A stretch of DNA of 64,000 nucleotides from an uncultured Prevotellaceae bacterium (GTDB taxonomy: Bacteria > Bacteroidota > Bacteroidia > Bacteroidales > Muribaculaceae), in the NCBI GenBank assembly GCA_900318065.1, contig ONIY01000006.1, positions 45,352 through 109,351 on the forward strand, written 5' to 3'. The stretch's first letter is position 1, and each line of letters opens with the position of its first letter. Shown here piece by piece: positions 41,442-50,992 of the stretch. The position numbers and the translations under genes were made by a program. Below the pieces are notes generated by a model that was given only the letters and a program-made list of their open reading frames with translations, had not been told where the DNA came from and did not search any database.

Positions 41442-44192
41442 TTAGAATCTTACACCCACGTTCAAGTACATGCGGAAGCCCTGGGCATAGTAGTACTTGT
41501 TGGGGAACTTGGCTGTGGTATAGTTCTTATAGTCAAAGCGACCCTGCTGGTAACCACCGGTCTGGATATGGGTGTTGTTGAGCAGGTTGTTAAGGCTCAA
41601 GTTGAGATTCAAGGATGACGAGCGGCTCAGGTAAATCACCTTGCCAATGCTCATGTTGATGATCAGTGCCTCGTTGAGCTTCTCCTGCTTGCCAATGTCG
41701 CGCATCATCTGCTCAAGCTCTTGCTCGCTGCTGGCCATGGTGTAGAGCTCGGGGAGCACCTCATGGCGAATGGGCGACAGGTCAACATAGGAGCGGTTCA
41801 TCCACACTCCGTTAACCTCAAAGAACCACATGTTGGGGGCGCTCCAGTTGAAGCCCAGGCTATAGGCCTCCTGGGGAGTGCCGCTCACGTAGAAGTTCTT
41901 CAGGTAAACGGTTTGGGTAACATCGGCCACCGAGCCGTTCTCGAAGCTGCGAGTACCCAGTGGGCGGTTCTTGTACTGGTAACGTGCGATTGTTGCCGCA
42001 GCGTTGAGGGTGAGGGAGGGAGTAATCTTGTAGGCAGCGCCTATCTCCACACCCTTGTGCTCCTTGCGAACTCCCGTGAGCGAGTAGTTCACGAAGGTGC
42101 TGTTGTAGTCGTCGTAGAACGAGGTTCGCTCGGTCATGTCCCAGAACTCGGTCCAGAAACCGGTGATAGAACCCATGAATCGACGATAGTTCCACACATA
42201 TCCTATATCGCCCGAGAGGATGCGCGCGCTCTTGAGGTCGGTAATCACGTCGTCCTTGATGCGGGGCGAGATATAGGCGTTGTAATATTCAGGTGCGCGG
42301 GTGCCGTAGTAAACGTGAGCCTGCACGTTGTTGCGGCCGTCTATCTTGTAAATCACACCTGCCTTGGCGGCATAGTTGAAGAAGCTGTGGCTCTCGCCCT
42401 TGCCGTAGGAGTTCTCGGGGGCACGGCCGTTGCGCATCTTACCGTCGCGCTGGAAGGTGGTGGCACTCAACTGGATGCCATAGTTGATGTCAAAATGGTT
42501 GAGGTTGACAACATTCTGAACCCAGAAGCGGCCGGTCACTGAGTTGATATTATAGTCATAGCCAAAGCGGTCGCCCTTGAGGATGCGGCGGTTGGGGTTG
42601 TCCAGGTCGTTCTGGAGCATCTCGGCATCGCCAGGGAAGTCACGCTCGGCATACTGGTCCACGTCGAGCCAGTAGCGGCCACCCAGCAGGTCCTTCATGG
42701 TCTTGTAGTAGGACGAGCGGCTATAGTTGGCGCTCACGCCACCTTGCAGCGACAGCACTGGAGTGATGCGCATGTTGAGGTTGCTGCTGAGTATCCAGTT
42801 GAACTGGTTGCTGTGACGGTTCTCTATAACATAGCTCGAACCCTTGTCCTCACCGCCTTGCTCATACTCATAGTTGTTCAGGTAGTTCACCTGGTAGAGC
42901 TCATCCCAGTTGATCTGTCGCTTCTCCTCCATGTTGAGCCACTCCCACTCAAAGAGGTCGGCGGTCTCAGGGCTGGTAGTGCGATAGTAGGATGGCAGGT
43001 AGCGGTAGTAGTCGGGACGTGGGTCACGCGAGTTATACCAGTTCAAAGCACTCGAGGCGTAGAACGACTTGTGGAACGCCAAGCCGGTGTTGAGTGTGGT
43101 TCCGGTCTTGGGGGTCCACACCCAGCTCAAGATGGCTGTGGGGTCGAAGGCTTGAACCACCCTGGCGTTGCGCTTCTTGCCCTCTTGCCAGCCCCAGTTG
43201 GTGTTATAGAGGTTTGTGTGGGCAAGGTCGTAGGCCTCTTCAAAGGTTGCCGAGTTGCTGGCGCGCTTGGTGGGAGCGCCAAAGACGGTGAGCGTCACCG
43301 AGTTCTGTGGATTGAGCACCTTCTGCAGCGAGAGGAACCCACCCCAGCTGTTGTAGAACGAGCCTGGGATAATACCCTCGCCAGCATAGCGGGCGATAGC
43401 ACTCAGGGTGAGCGCCCAGCCCTGCTGGTTCAGGCCAGTGCTGTAGGTAATCATTCCACGCCAGCGGTAGTTGCTGTTGGTATAAGCCACACTACCACGG
43501 AAACCAGGTGAGTAGTCCTTGGCATAGGTGAAGATGTTGGTCGCTCCACCCACGTCGCCAAAGCCAAAGTTGGTAGCCTCGGTGGCATAACCCACGCTGC
43601 GGCTCTTGAACGCCTGGTTCATGCCGCCTATCATCGAGTAGTTGAAGCGGCCACGAGCGGCGTCGTTGAAGTTGATGCCGTTGATGTAGGTCTGGCTGTA
43701 CTCATTGTTGTAACCGCGAATGCGGAAGCGCATGGTGCTGAAGTTGTAGTTGGTAGCCTTGTAGTAGGGGTTGTCGGTAGCACCGGTCAAGGCACCCACT
43801 TGCTGGGCGTTTCCCTCCTCGTCTTCAAGCATCGACTCGGTGAGCACCATCTCGCCTGCAGCATCAATCTCACTGGTCGATGCAGCACTCGTGGGCTCCA
43901 GTTTTATTGTTCCCAAGTCGTCGATACCGTTGAGTATCACGACATCTTGCGCCAGGTCACGGTAGCCATAGCTGAAGATGAGCAGCATGTCATTGCCTGG
44001 CTTGGCGTCGGTGATGACAAAGTCGCCACTGGGGCCCGTGATAGCGCTCACGCCCTGCTCGTCGAGCAAGACGGTTGCTCCCGCCACCGGCACATTGGTC
44101 CTTGAGTCAATCACCACACCTCTGAGCCCCGTTTGAGCCATCACATTCAGACTCAAAAAGAGCGATAGAAGCATAAATAGTTTAAGTCTCAT
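41442..44192 (-). CDS. TonB-dependent outer-membrane receptor with carboxypeptidase-like N-terminal domain
   Basis: The start is placed at the ATG at 44192 (MRLKLFMLLSLFLSLNVMAQ, a signal peptide); upstream in-frame codons lie in AT-rich leader DNA. Of 916 residues, about 20-110 form a carboxypeptidase-D regulatory-like domain (LRGVVIDSRTNVPVAGATVL), then a plug (MRFRIRGYNNEYSQTYINGI) and a 22-strand barrel ending LNVGVRF with a terminal Phe. It imports a ligand across the outer membrane using TonB energy. The lipoprotein gene 40 bases downstream is on the same strand. It is not a standard SusC/SusD pair, since the partner is DUF5689-type. Substrate unknown. Confidence 0.9.
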   Translation of the reverse strand: MRLKLFMLLSLFLSLNVMAQTGLRGVVIDSRTNVPVAGATVLLDEQGVSAITGPSGDFVITDAKPGNDMLLIFSYGYRDLAQDVVILNGIDDLGTIKLEPTSAASTSEIDAAGEMVLTESMLEDEEGNAQQVGALTGATDNPYYKATNYNFSTMRFRIRGYNNEYSQTYINGINFNDAARGRFNYSMIGGMNQAFKSRSVGYATEATNFGFGDVGGATNIFTYAKDYSPGFRGSVAYTNSNYRWRGMITYSTGLNQQGWALTLSAIARYAGEGIIPGSFYNSWGGFLSLQKVLNPQNSVTLTVFGAPTKRASNSATFEEAYDLAHTNLYNTNWGWQEGKKRNARVVQAFDPTAILSWVWTPKTGTTLNTGLAFHKSFYASSALNWYNSRDPRPDYYRYLPSYYRTTSPETADLFEWEWLNMEEKRQINWDELYQVNYLNNYEYEQGGEDKGSSYVIENRHSNQFNWILSSNLNMRITPVLSLQGGVSANYSRSSYYKTMKDLLGGRYWLDVDQYAERDFPGDAEMLQNDLDNPNRRILKGDRFGYDYNINSVTGRFWVQNVVNLNHFDINYGIQLSATTFQRDGKMRNGRAPENSYGKGESHSFFNYAAKAGVIYKIDGRNNVQAHVYYGTRAPEYYNAYISPRIKDDVITDLKSARILSGDIGYVWNYRRFMGSITGFWTEFWDMTERTSFYDDYNSTFVNYSLTGVRKEHKGVEIGAAYKITPSLTLNAAATIARYQYKNRPLGTRSFENGSVADVTQTVYLKNFYVSGTPQEAYSLGFNWSAPNMWFFEVNGVWMNRSYVDLSPIRHEVLPELYTMASSEQELEQMMRDIGKQEKLNEALIINMSIGKVIYLSRSSSLNLNLSLNNLLNNTHIQTGGYQQGRFDYKNYTTAKFPNKYYYAQGFRMYLNVGVRF

Positions 44193-44492
44193 AAATAGTA
44201 TTTGATTAGTTATGTTTTGTTTTTTCAATTTAACCGTGTTAACCAAAAAAAAGTTAACAACCGCTAGGTAGTCGATGTCAATAATATATAGAGTTTTCAA
44301 AGATACAACTTTTTTTCGAATTTAAACTAATAAAACCAGTAAGAATTTAAAATTTTATCGTTTCGAGATTACTATTTAATTGAATCATTTACACAAAAAA
44401 CACCAAAACTTCTTGTTTTTCATTTTTTTTTGTTATTTTTGCAGTCTACAACTATCAACCATTCTTTTATTATTAATATTAAAACAAAAATT
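44193..44492. other. Divergent promoter region
   Basis: An AT-rich 300-bp gap between the minus-strand TonB receptor and the plus-strand lipoprotein. The plus promoter is TTG at 44413-44415, an 18-base spacer, and TATTTTTG at 44434-44441, 51 bases before the start codon. I see no clear minus-strand promoter. Confidence 0.6.
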
Positions 44493-45206
44493 ATGATTAG
44501 GAAAACTCTTTTTTCGGCAGTTCTTGCCTTATCGCTTGTTTTCACAGGATGTGGTCCATTGATTGGCAACACCAATAACACAAGCAACAACTCAGGTCTG
44601 GGCAGTGTGCTCGGCAGCGTGCTCGGTGGAATGATAGGTGGCAACAGTGGCGGCGGGCTGCTCGGTGGCGTGCTTGGAAGCGTTATCAGCAACGGCATGG
44701 GATTAGGTTATGTCGACAATGTTGTTGGACATTCTAATATCGACAAGTCGGTACTGGCAGGCACTTGGATCTATGCACAACCAGGATGCGCTTTCGCTAG
44801 CCAGAACCAGTTCACTCAAGCTGGTGGCAACTCGGTGGCCACTCAGGTGAACCAAAAGCTCGCCTCGGCGTTCAACACTATGGGCATCAAGAGCGAAAAC
44901 ACTGGTTTCGCATTTGACCAGCAGGGCAACTTTGAGGCTGTTATCAAGGGAGTGCCCATGAAGGGTACCTACACCTTCGACCCCAGCAGCGGCAAGCTCA
45001 ACCTCAAGTCTAATGTGGGCACCATTCCCGCCTTCTTGACTCCCACTGCCAAGGGCCTCGCGCTCACTCTCGAGACCAAGAACTTGACTGGCGTGCTCCA
45101 ATCGCTCATCAAGCCCTCCAGCAATGCCATCGCAGCAATCACCAGCCTGGGCAACAGCTACTCGGGCATGCGCATGGGATTCGACCTTGTGAAGTATCAG
45201 CAATAA
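44493..45206 (+). CDS. DUF4923 family lipoprotein
   Basis: The start is set at the ATG at 44493 (MIRKTLFSAVLALSLVFTGC, lipobox Cys20), not at an upstream TTG inside the promoter. A Gly/Asn-rich stretch (about 24-70: GLGSVLGSVLGGMIGGNSGG) follows, then the conserved DUF4923 domain (LAGTWIYAQPGCAF, FDQQGNFEAVIKGVPMKGTY). The family is confined to Bacteroidales and of unknown function; the domain may be a lipocalin-like barrel. A strong terminator follows (45271-45310). Confidence 0.88.
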   Translation: MIRKTLFSAVLALSLVFTGCGPLIGNTNNTSNNSGLGSVLGSVLGGMIGGNSGGGLLGGVLGSVISNGMGLGYVDNVVGHSNIDKSVLAGTWIYAQPGCAFASQNQFTQAGGNSVATQVNQKLASAFNTMGIKSENTGFAFDQQGNFEAVIKGVPMKGTYTFDPSSGKLNLKSNVGTIPAFLTPTAKGLALTLETKNLTGVLQSLIKPSSNAIAAITSLGNSYSGMRMGFDLVKYQQ

Positions 45207-45270
45207 GGCAATCCCCAGCCCCATCGCCGGTAATCACTACCAGCAAGGGCTCGCAACCCACAAGAAACCC

Positions 45271-45310
45271 ATAACGGGCAAGACCACCACAGGTCCTGCC
45301 CGTTATTTTA
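45271..45310 (+). terminator. Intrinsic terminator after the DUF4923 gene
   Basis: ATAACGGGCA at 45271-45280 pairs perfectly with 45297-45306, with an inner GACC/GGTC pair, followed by TTTTA. It lies 64 bases after the stop codon. Confidence 0.85.
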
Positions 45311-45329
45311 CTACCAAAATGCTGGATGA

Positions 45330-45548
45330 GTTTATGGTTTATTGTTTATAGTTTATGGAAGACAGTGGCGAGATTAGGTGAGTGGGAAGAGGGAAGAGGG
45401 AAGAGGAAAGAGTTATCAACTACTCTACTACTCAACGGCTCAACTATTTCACTGAAAACTGACTACTGATTACTGATAACTGACTACTGATTACTGAAAA
45501 CTGATTACTGAAAACTGATTACTGAAAACTGACTACTGACTACTGACC
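45330..45548 (+). repeat. Composite heptamer arrays, including 14 units in exact register
   Basis: GTTTATG/GTTTATT/GTTTATA/GTTTATG, then GGAAGACAGTGGCGAGATTA, then GGGAAGA units, an octamer run, and finally ACTGAAA, ACTGACT, ACTGATT, ACTGATA and so on: 14 consecutive heptamers at 45451-45548 with ACTGA fixed and the last two bases variable. Confidence 0.95.
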
Positions 45549-45821
45549 ACTATAAAAAAAACCTACGCCCGCTTTTCAAACAAAGCAGACGCAGACAACT
45601 AAAAAGGAATGTATTAATTACGATGGTTATATATAATGATGAATGTTCTCATCAAATATTCTTTTGCAAATATAGCCCTATTTTTGATTATAGCAAACTA
45701 TTTCGAGCCTTTAAATAAGTTTTTTAAACTTTCTTAACTAAATTTTGAGCATTTGAGTCAAATTATACCAAAATAATTCCATTTTGGTCCATTTCCTTTA
45801 TTATGGATGGTTCAAATTGAT

Positions 45822-46544
45822 TCAAAACCACAGGAAGAAGTGTTCGGGAGTGTATTTCTTGCTCACATAGACAAGTCCCATCTTCTCGTTGGTGAACGAC
45901 TGGCCACACGTCATGGCAGCCTTTATCTCGTTCCAAAGCGCCTGCAACCGCTCGTCGTGGTTGAGCCGGCGCATCACTATCACGCAATCACTTTCCACAA
46001 GCTGCATGAGATAGTCGCGCAGCACCGCAAGGTCGCCAGGCTCAGGAATGGAGTTTACCAACACAAAAGGCTGCTCATGCAACTCGCCTTGAGCGCGCGA
46101 ATAGCAGTCAAGCGCCACCTCCAGCGAGTTGTAGCTCTCAATGCTGTCGAGATAGGGTGCCAGCACATTGCCCACCACTGGATAGCTGCCCAGCGACGGC
46201 TCATAGAGGTAGAGCTCACTCGTCGACGACACGTTGAGCATGGTTGCCGCCGTCAGCCCATAGCCAGTGCCCACCTGCAGGATGTGCTGCGGATTGAAGA
46301 AATTAGTGATGCGGAACAGCATCTTCAGGTCCTTGAACGAGGCAACCCTGCGATGGGGCCAGTGCTCGCGCATGACCTCTATCACCGCCTGGCGCAGCTC
46401 GTCGATGTCGTCATAGCAATAATAGGGCGACTTCTCGCGCAGCACAAAACGCACAAAGTTGAAAGCAAAGGGCGAATGGATGCCATGCCCTTTGCTGCGA
46501 TGATGACGGATTAACGCCGTGCGATATCTCCTGATTCGACCCAA
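45822..46544 (-). CDS. Class I SAM-dependent methyltransferase-like protein
   Basis: A 240-residue cytoplasmic protein. The N-terminal RHHRSKGHGIHSPFAFNFVR is a Bacteroidales-specific lead-in. ILQVGTGYGLTAATMLNV fits the SAM-binding glycine loop of O-methyltransferase-like folds, and LYLYEPS the acidic end of strand 2. The later LVNSIPEPGDLAVLRDYLMQ has lost the usual metal-binding Asp, so activity is uncertain. It lies 32 bases downstream of the YfhO gene on the same strand. Substrate unknown. Confidence 0.7.
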   Translation of the reverse strand: MGRIRRYRTALIRHHRSKGHGIHSPFAFNFVRFVLREKSPYYCYDDIDELRQAVIEVMREHWPHRRVASFKDLKMLFRITNFFNPQHILQVGTGYGLTAATMLNVSSTSELYLYEPSLGSYPVVGNVLAPYLDSIESYNSLEVALDCYSRAQGELHEQPFVLVNSIPEPGDLAVLRDYLMQLVESDCVIVMRRLNHDERLQALWNEIKAAMTCGQSFTNEKMGLVYVSKKYTPEHFFLWF

Positions 46545-46576
46545 ATTAGTTGTCGTTTTTCTCTAATTTCCAGGGA

Positions 46577-49114
46577 TTATTCAGTTTTCTTTTCGTCCTT
46601 CTCTTCTTTCTCCTCCTTGCGACGCATGCCTGAAAATATTGCCCATCCCAGCGCGGCAACAACGAGCAGCAGGATGCCATAGACCGATGCCTTGGCTATG
46701 CCCTCGGTCTGGTGAACCTCCTGAGGATCGAAGGTGAAGACGATGGTGTGGTCGCCGGCAGGCAACTGCAGGGCGCGAAGCACATAGTTCACGCGGCCTA
46801 TCTTTGCCTCTTTGCCATCGATGGTAGCCGTCCAGCCCCAGGGGAAGTAGACCTCGCTGAACACTGCCACACCGCCTTGAGCGCTATGGGCATGATAGGT
46901 CAACTTGTTAGGAGCGTAGGTTGTTTCAAAGATGGTGTCGCCTGGCTCGGTGGGCTTGGCGTTGCCCAGGGCGTCCTTGAACTTCACGTCGGCAACAGCG
47001 CTGGTGGCGGGCTTGATGGTGTCGAGGAATTTCATCTCCTGGTCGGCAGTCTTGACGTAGGTCAACGAGTCGACAAACCAAGCGTTGCCCAGGGCACCGG
47101 GATTCTGCTGCGCATCGCCATCGGGGGTAATCACCCACTTGCCATTGAGCATGTTCACAATCTCGGTGTTGTTTTTTGCGATTTGGCGCTCAATAAGGTC
47201 GTTATAGCGAGTGAGCTTGGCGGCATGGTAGCCTCCTATGGTCTTGTGGAAATAGCTCGAGCGTGGATGCATGAAGTTCTGCATGTCAAAGACGCGATAG
47301 TTCTGAGTGGTGTCGGCAAGAATCTTGGCGTCGGCAGGGGTCTTCTCAAAGGTGGTCTCGGGAAGGTCGTCGCGGCTCACGAAACGCTCCTCGTTGAGGT
47401 AGCGCTTGTTAACCATGAACATGTCGGCAAGCGCGATGACAGCGATTATGAGTGTGGTGGTCAGGGCATTGAGTTTCTCGAAGCGATAGGCAAGAATTGT
47501 GGCAAAGCCCAGGGCGATAATCGCGAGGCTGCGCCAAGCATCGGCGCTAACCAGGCTGTGGCGAATCGCCTCGACAGCCATCGCCAGGCCAGGAAGCTGG
47601 TCAAAGGTGGCCTGTCCCTGGAGATACTTGTTGATGCTGTCGATCTCGCGCTCAGTGGCACCGCCGCCAAAGAGGCTGGGGATGAAGGCAAACACCAGGC
47701 ACAGCGCGGCACATGTGCCAAACACTATATAGATCAACTTGCCATAGCGCTTGAAGAAGTCCTCCTGGGTGAACATCTCCTTCAGGCCAAGCACTGCCAG
47801 CAATGGGATGGCAAACTCGGCAACCACCAGGATGCTCGACACGGTGCGGAACTTGTTGTACATGGGGAAGTAATCGATAAAGAACTCGGTGAGTCCCATG
47901 AAGTTATGACCCCACGAGAGCAAGATGGAGAGGATGGTGGAAATGAGCAATGCCCACTTCACAGGGCCTTTCACCACAAAGATGCTCAAGATGAACAGCA
48001 CAAAGAACAAGGCGCCCACATAGACGGGGCCGCTGGTAAACGGCTGGTCGCCAAAGTACTGCGAGAAGGCTTGCATGCCTTCCAGGCCCAACTCGCTTCC
48101 AAGTGCCATCTCGTCGGCGTTGTCCACGTCGGCTAGGGTCTTCATGCTGGTGCCACCTTTCACGTTGGGCACCATCAGGGTCCAGGTCTCACCTATGCCG
48201 TAGCTCCACTGGGTGATGTATTCCTTGCTCAGGCCGCCGTTGGTGGGCTCGCTGCTCACCTGTTGCTCGCCTGCCTTGGCAGGGAGTGGGGTGAGTTCGC
48301 TATGGCCACCGCGCATGGTTTCCTGCGAGTATTTATAAGATAGGTATAGGTTGGAGGCATTGGCGCCCAGTGCCAGAGCGGCAGCCACTGCGAGGACGCA
48401 GGTGGCGATGCACCACTGCCCTATTTTCTTGTCCTTGATGGCGATAACCAGGAAGGCAATCACCAGCGGCACGATAATGAACATGGAGTAGTAGGTCATC
48501 TGCACGTGGTTGCTGATGAGCTGCAGTGTGGCAAAGAATGCTGCCACAGCGCCGCCCAGCAGGTATTTCCCGCGATAGGCCCACACGATGCCGGCTATTG
48601 TGGGAGGGATGTAGCACAGCACGAGCAGTTTCCAGATGTGGCCCGCATCGATGATGATGAAGAAATAGGACGAGAAGGCATAGCCTATGGCGCCCAGCAC
48701 GGCAAGATACCACTTCATCTTGAACGACAGCATGAGGATAAAGAATCCCAGCATGAGAAGGAAAATCCAGCTCACGGGCTCGGGGAAACCCAGCGTGAGC
48801 ACGCGCCCCAGCTTGTTGATCATGGAGTTGCTGTCATAGCTGGGCGCAATCTGGAAGGTGGGCATGCCGCCAAAGAGGCTGTTGGTCCACCATGTTGCCT
48901 CGCCATTGTGGGTCTCGTTATAGACTTTTGCCTCCTGGCCGTTGGCCGCGCCCTGCATAACGTCGTTCTGCTGGAGCACGTCGCCCTGCACATCGTTGGG
49001 ATAGAAATATATCCACGATATGGCAGCAAACGCCAGAATAGAGATCACAAAAGTGACCACACTGCGCAATGTCACTGCGCCTATCAATCGCTTGTCAAGA
49101 ATTGTCGTTTCCAT
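46577..49114 (-). CDS. YfhO-family integral membrane protein
   Basis: An 845-residue protein with about a dozen transmembrane segments in the first 530 residues (for example VVTFVISILAFAAISWIYFY, FLLMLGFFILMLSF) and one at the C-terminus (ASVYGILLLVVAALGWAIFS), separated by a large periplasmic domain. The loop with NGEATWWTNSLFGGMPTFQI and the terminal FSEVYFPWGWTATIDGKEAK region are YfhO landmarks. The family belongs to the GT-C glycosyltransferase-like superfamily and has been tied to glycosylation of lipoteichoic acid in Firmicutes; in Bacteroidales the acceptor is unknown. The C-terminal tail is highly charged (RRKEEKEEKDEKKTE). Confidence 0.88.
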   Translation of the reverse strand: METTILDKRLIGAVTLRSVVTFVISILAFAAISWIYFYPNDVQGDVLQQNDVMQGAANGQEAKVYNETHNGEATWWTNSLFGGMPTFQIAPSYDSNSMINKLGRVLTLGFPEPVSWIFLLMLGFFILMLSFKMKWYLAVLGAIGYAFSSYFFIIIDAGHIWKLLVLCYIPPTIAGIVWAYRGKYLLGGAVAAFFATLQLISNHVQMTYYSMFIIVPLVIAFLVIAIKDKKIGQWCIATCVLAVAAALALGANASNLYLSYKYSQETMRGGHSELTPLPAKAGEQQVSSEPTNGGLSKEYITQWSYGIGETWTLMVPNVKGGTSMKTLADVDNADEMALGSELGLEGMQAFSQYFGDQPFTSGPVYVGALFFVLFILSIFVVKGPVKWALLISTILSILLSWGHNFMGLTEFFIDYFPMYNKFRTVSSILVVAEFAIPLLAVLGLKEMFTQEDFFKRYGKLIYIVFGTCAALCLVFAFIPSLFGGGATEREIDSINKYLQGQATFDQLPGLAMAVEAIRHSLVSADAWRSLAIIALGFATILAYRFEKLNALTTTLIIAVIALADMFMVNKRYLNEERFVSRDDLPETTFEKTPADAKILADTTQNYRVFDMQNFMHPRSSYFHKTIGGYHAAKLTRYNDLIERQIAKNNTEIVNMLNGKWVITPDGDAQQNPGALGNAWFVDSLTYVKTADQEMKFLDTIKPATSAVADVKFKDALGNAKPTEPGDTIFETTYAPNKLTYHAHSAQGGVAVFSEVYFPWGWTATIDGKEAKIGRVNYVLRALQLPAGDHTIVFTFDPQEVHQTEGIAKASVYGILLLVVAALGWAIFSGMRRKEEKEEKDEKKTE

Positions 49115-49461
49115 TATATATCAAGTCTTTTTATTTGCAGTTTTTGATTTGAGCGTGTAAAAGTACAAAAAAATAACCAACCAGCAGCAATTTGCGACCA
49201 CATTTTAAATGAATGTTGATAGTTGATGGGTGGTTTATGGTTGGTGGTTTATGGTTTATGGAAGGCAGTGGTGAGATTTAAAGGCAACACAACCTATCAT
49301 GCTTGGAGAGTGCACGGCGCCTAAGATCTTCTCTGTCTTCCATAAACCATAAACAATAAACTATCAACCAATAAATATTTGCACGTTTGAACTATTATCA
49401 CTAACTTTGGGCGTTGAAAACTATTACACATATTATAAATAAGAACAAAACACACATCACA
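49115..49461. other. Intergenic region with inverted pair of heptamer arrays and a promoter
   Basis: No gene. GTTTATG-type heptamers with GGAAGGCAG lie on the plus strand (about 49228-49268) and the same motif inverted (CTGTCTTCC, then ATAAACn units) at about 49336-49372, so the pair could form a large cruciform. The LRR gene promoter follows: TTTG at 49378-49381, 20 bases, TAACTTTG at 49402-49409. Confidence 0.8.
49378..49409 (+). promoter_or_regulatory. Promoter of the BspA-like gene
   Basis: TTTG at 49378-49381, a 20-base spacer and TAACTTTG at 49402-49409, matching the Bacteroidales consensus. The start codon (49462) lies 52 bases downstream. Confidence 0.75.
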
Positions 49462-50964
49462 ATGAAACGTTTTCTCACCCTTATAGTTGCTTGCGTGGCC
49501 GCTATCTCGATGTGGGCAATACAGGTACAGAACACTGCGGGAAGCCTTTCTTCGCTCGTCGACGACACTTCTATAACCCAACTCACAATCACCGGAACGC
49601 TCGACGCGCGTGACTTCAAGTTTATTGCCGACCGCCTCAACAACCTGGAGCTGCTCAACATCAGCAACGCGCAGATTGTTGACTACAGCAACTCTAAGGC
49701 GCCTTTGTTCCTCTCGGCCACCAGCTACGAGGCAAAGTCTATCCCCACTACAGCACTCATGGGAAAGAAACTGCGCAGCGTCACACTGCCTAAAGACCTC
49801 AAGAAGATCGACATCGCTGCATTTGCCGGATGTGAGCAGCTGGAGAACATCACTCTGCCTGCATCGCTCGAGGTGATTGAGCCTTACGCCTTCTCGTCGT
49901 GCAACAAGCTGCGCTCTATAACCATTCCCGCAGGACTCAAGGAAATGGGCGAGGGAGCGTTCTCAAGATGCAAGAGCCTGAAGACTGCCTCGATAGCACC
50001 ATCAAGCCCTCTCTCGGTGGCTAAAGATGCCTTCCAGGACTGCTCGGCACTGTCGAGCGTCAGCCTGGGTGCCAATGTCGACAAGATAGGCCCGGGGGCG
50101 TTTGCCGGATGCACGGCTCTTCACTCGGTGTCGATTGCCAGTGGCAACAACCTCACCGCCATTGCCGAGGCTGCTTTCGCCGCTTCGGGAGTAGAGGAAA
50201 TCGACCTCACCCATTGCAACAACCTGAGGACTATAGGGATGTGGGCGTTTGCCAACACCCCTCTCAAGAACGTGGACCTGCCAGCATCGCTCGAGTCGCT
50301 GGGCGACGGCGCGTTCTACTACAACCTCGACCTCACTCAGATTAATCTGCCTGAGGGCATCACCAGCCTGAGCAACTACCTGCTTGCCGGTGACAACGCC
50401 ATCGACATGGAGCAACCTGTGAAAGACGGCGTGACCATCATTGGCGACTATGCTTTCTACAACTGGGACCAGATAAGGGACTTCACGTTCCCCGAGAGCA
50501 TCGAGTATGTGGGAACTAAGGCGATGGCAGGACAGACGAGCCTCGAGATCGTCACCGCCCACCCAACTACCGTGCCTGAACTGGGCGACAGCGTGTGGGC
50601 AGGAGTAGACCAGCCCAGCATCCCACTGAAGACCGACCCCACTGTCGCTGCCGACTACAAAGCCGCCGAGCAGTGGAAGGAGTTTACCATCCAGACCACG
50701 CCTCCCACGAGCATCGACGAGAACATTGCCCAGAGCGACCTGCAGGTCAAGGCTTTCTTCACAGGCACTGTGCTTAACGTGACAGCGACCGCTGCCATTG
50801 CCAAGGTGTCGATATTCGACGTCAATGGTGTGCTGCTTGCCACCACAGCGCCAGCAAGCGAGCAAGCACAGCTCAACACTGCCAACTTCTCAGGGAAATT
50901 CTATATCGTCAACGTAATACTTGCCAACGGCAATCAGCGCAACTTCAAGCTCTTGCGCAAGTAA
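49462..50964 (+). CDS. Secreted BspA-like leucine-rich-repeat protein
   Basis: The start is set at the ATG at 49462 (MKRFLTLIVACVAAISMWAI, signal peptide). Of 500 residues, about 85-400 are LRR_5/BspA-type repeats with the recurring pattern IxxxAFxxCxxLxxIxLP (IDIAAFAGCEQLENITLPAS, IEPYAFSSCNKLRSITIPAG). The end carries a type-A-like sorting tail (SIFDVNGVLLATTAPASEQA, then FSGKFYIVNVIL and RNFKLLRK), suggesting type IX secretion. BspA-like proteins are surface-exposed and in oral and gut Bacteroidales bind host proteins or other cells; a ligand cannot be named here. Confidence 0.88.
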   Translation: MKRFLTLIVACVAAISMWAIQVQNTAGSLSSLVDDTSITQLTITGTLDARDFKFIADRLNNLELLNISNAQIVDYSNSKAPLFLSATSYEAKSIPTTALMGKKLRSVTLPKDLKKIDIAAFAGCEQLENITLPASLEVIEPYAFSSCNKLRSITIPAGLKEMGEGAFSRCKSLKTASIAPSSPLSVAKDAFQDCSALSSVSLGANVDKIGPGAFAGCTALHSVSIASGNNLTAIAEAAFAASGVEEIDLTHCNNLRTIGMWAFANTPLKNVDLPASLESLGDGAFYYNLDLTQINLPEGITSLSNYLLAGDNAIDMEQPVKDGVTIIGDYAFYNWDQIRDFTFPESIEYVGTKAMAGQTSLEIVTAHPTTVPELGDSVWAGVDQPSIPLKTDPTVAADYKAAEQWKEFTIQTTPPTSIDENIAQSDLQVKAFFTGTVLNVTATAAIAKVSIFDVNGVLLATTAPASEQAQLNTANFSGKFYIVNVILANGNQRNFKLLRK

Positions 50965-50992
50965 ACAACACTCCTTGTGACCAATAAGTAAC

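Larger units (their letters stand above)
45207..45821. other. Repeat-rich 615-bp intergenic region
   Basis: No gene. It holds a terminator (45271-45310), a GTTTATn heptamer array with GGAAGACA (45330-45365), a GGGAAGA heptamer array (about 45384-45411), an octamer stretch (about 45418-45445), a 14-unit ACTGAnn array (45451-45548), and AT-rich DNA up to the methyltransferase gene end. Confidence 0.85.
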
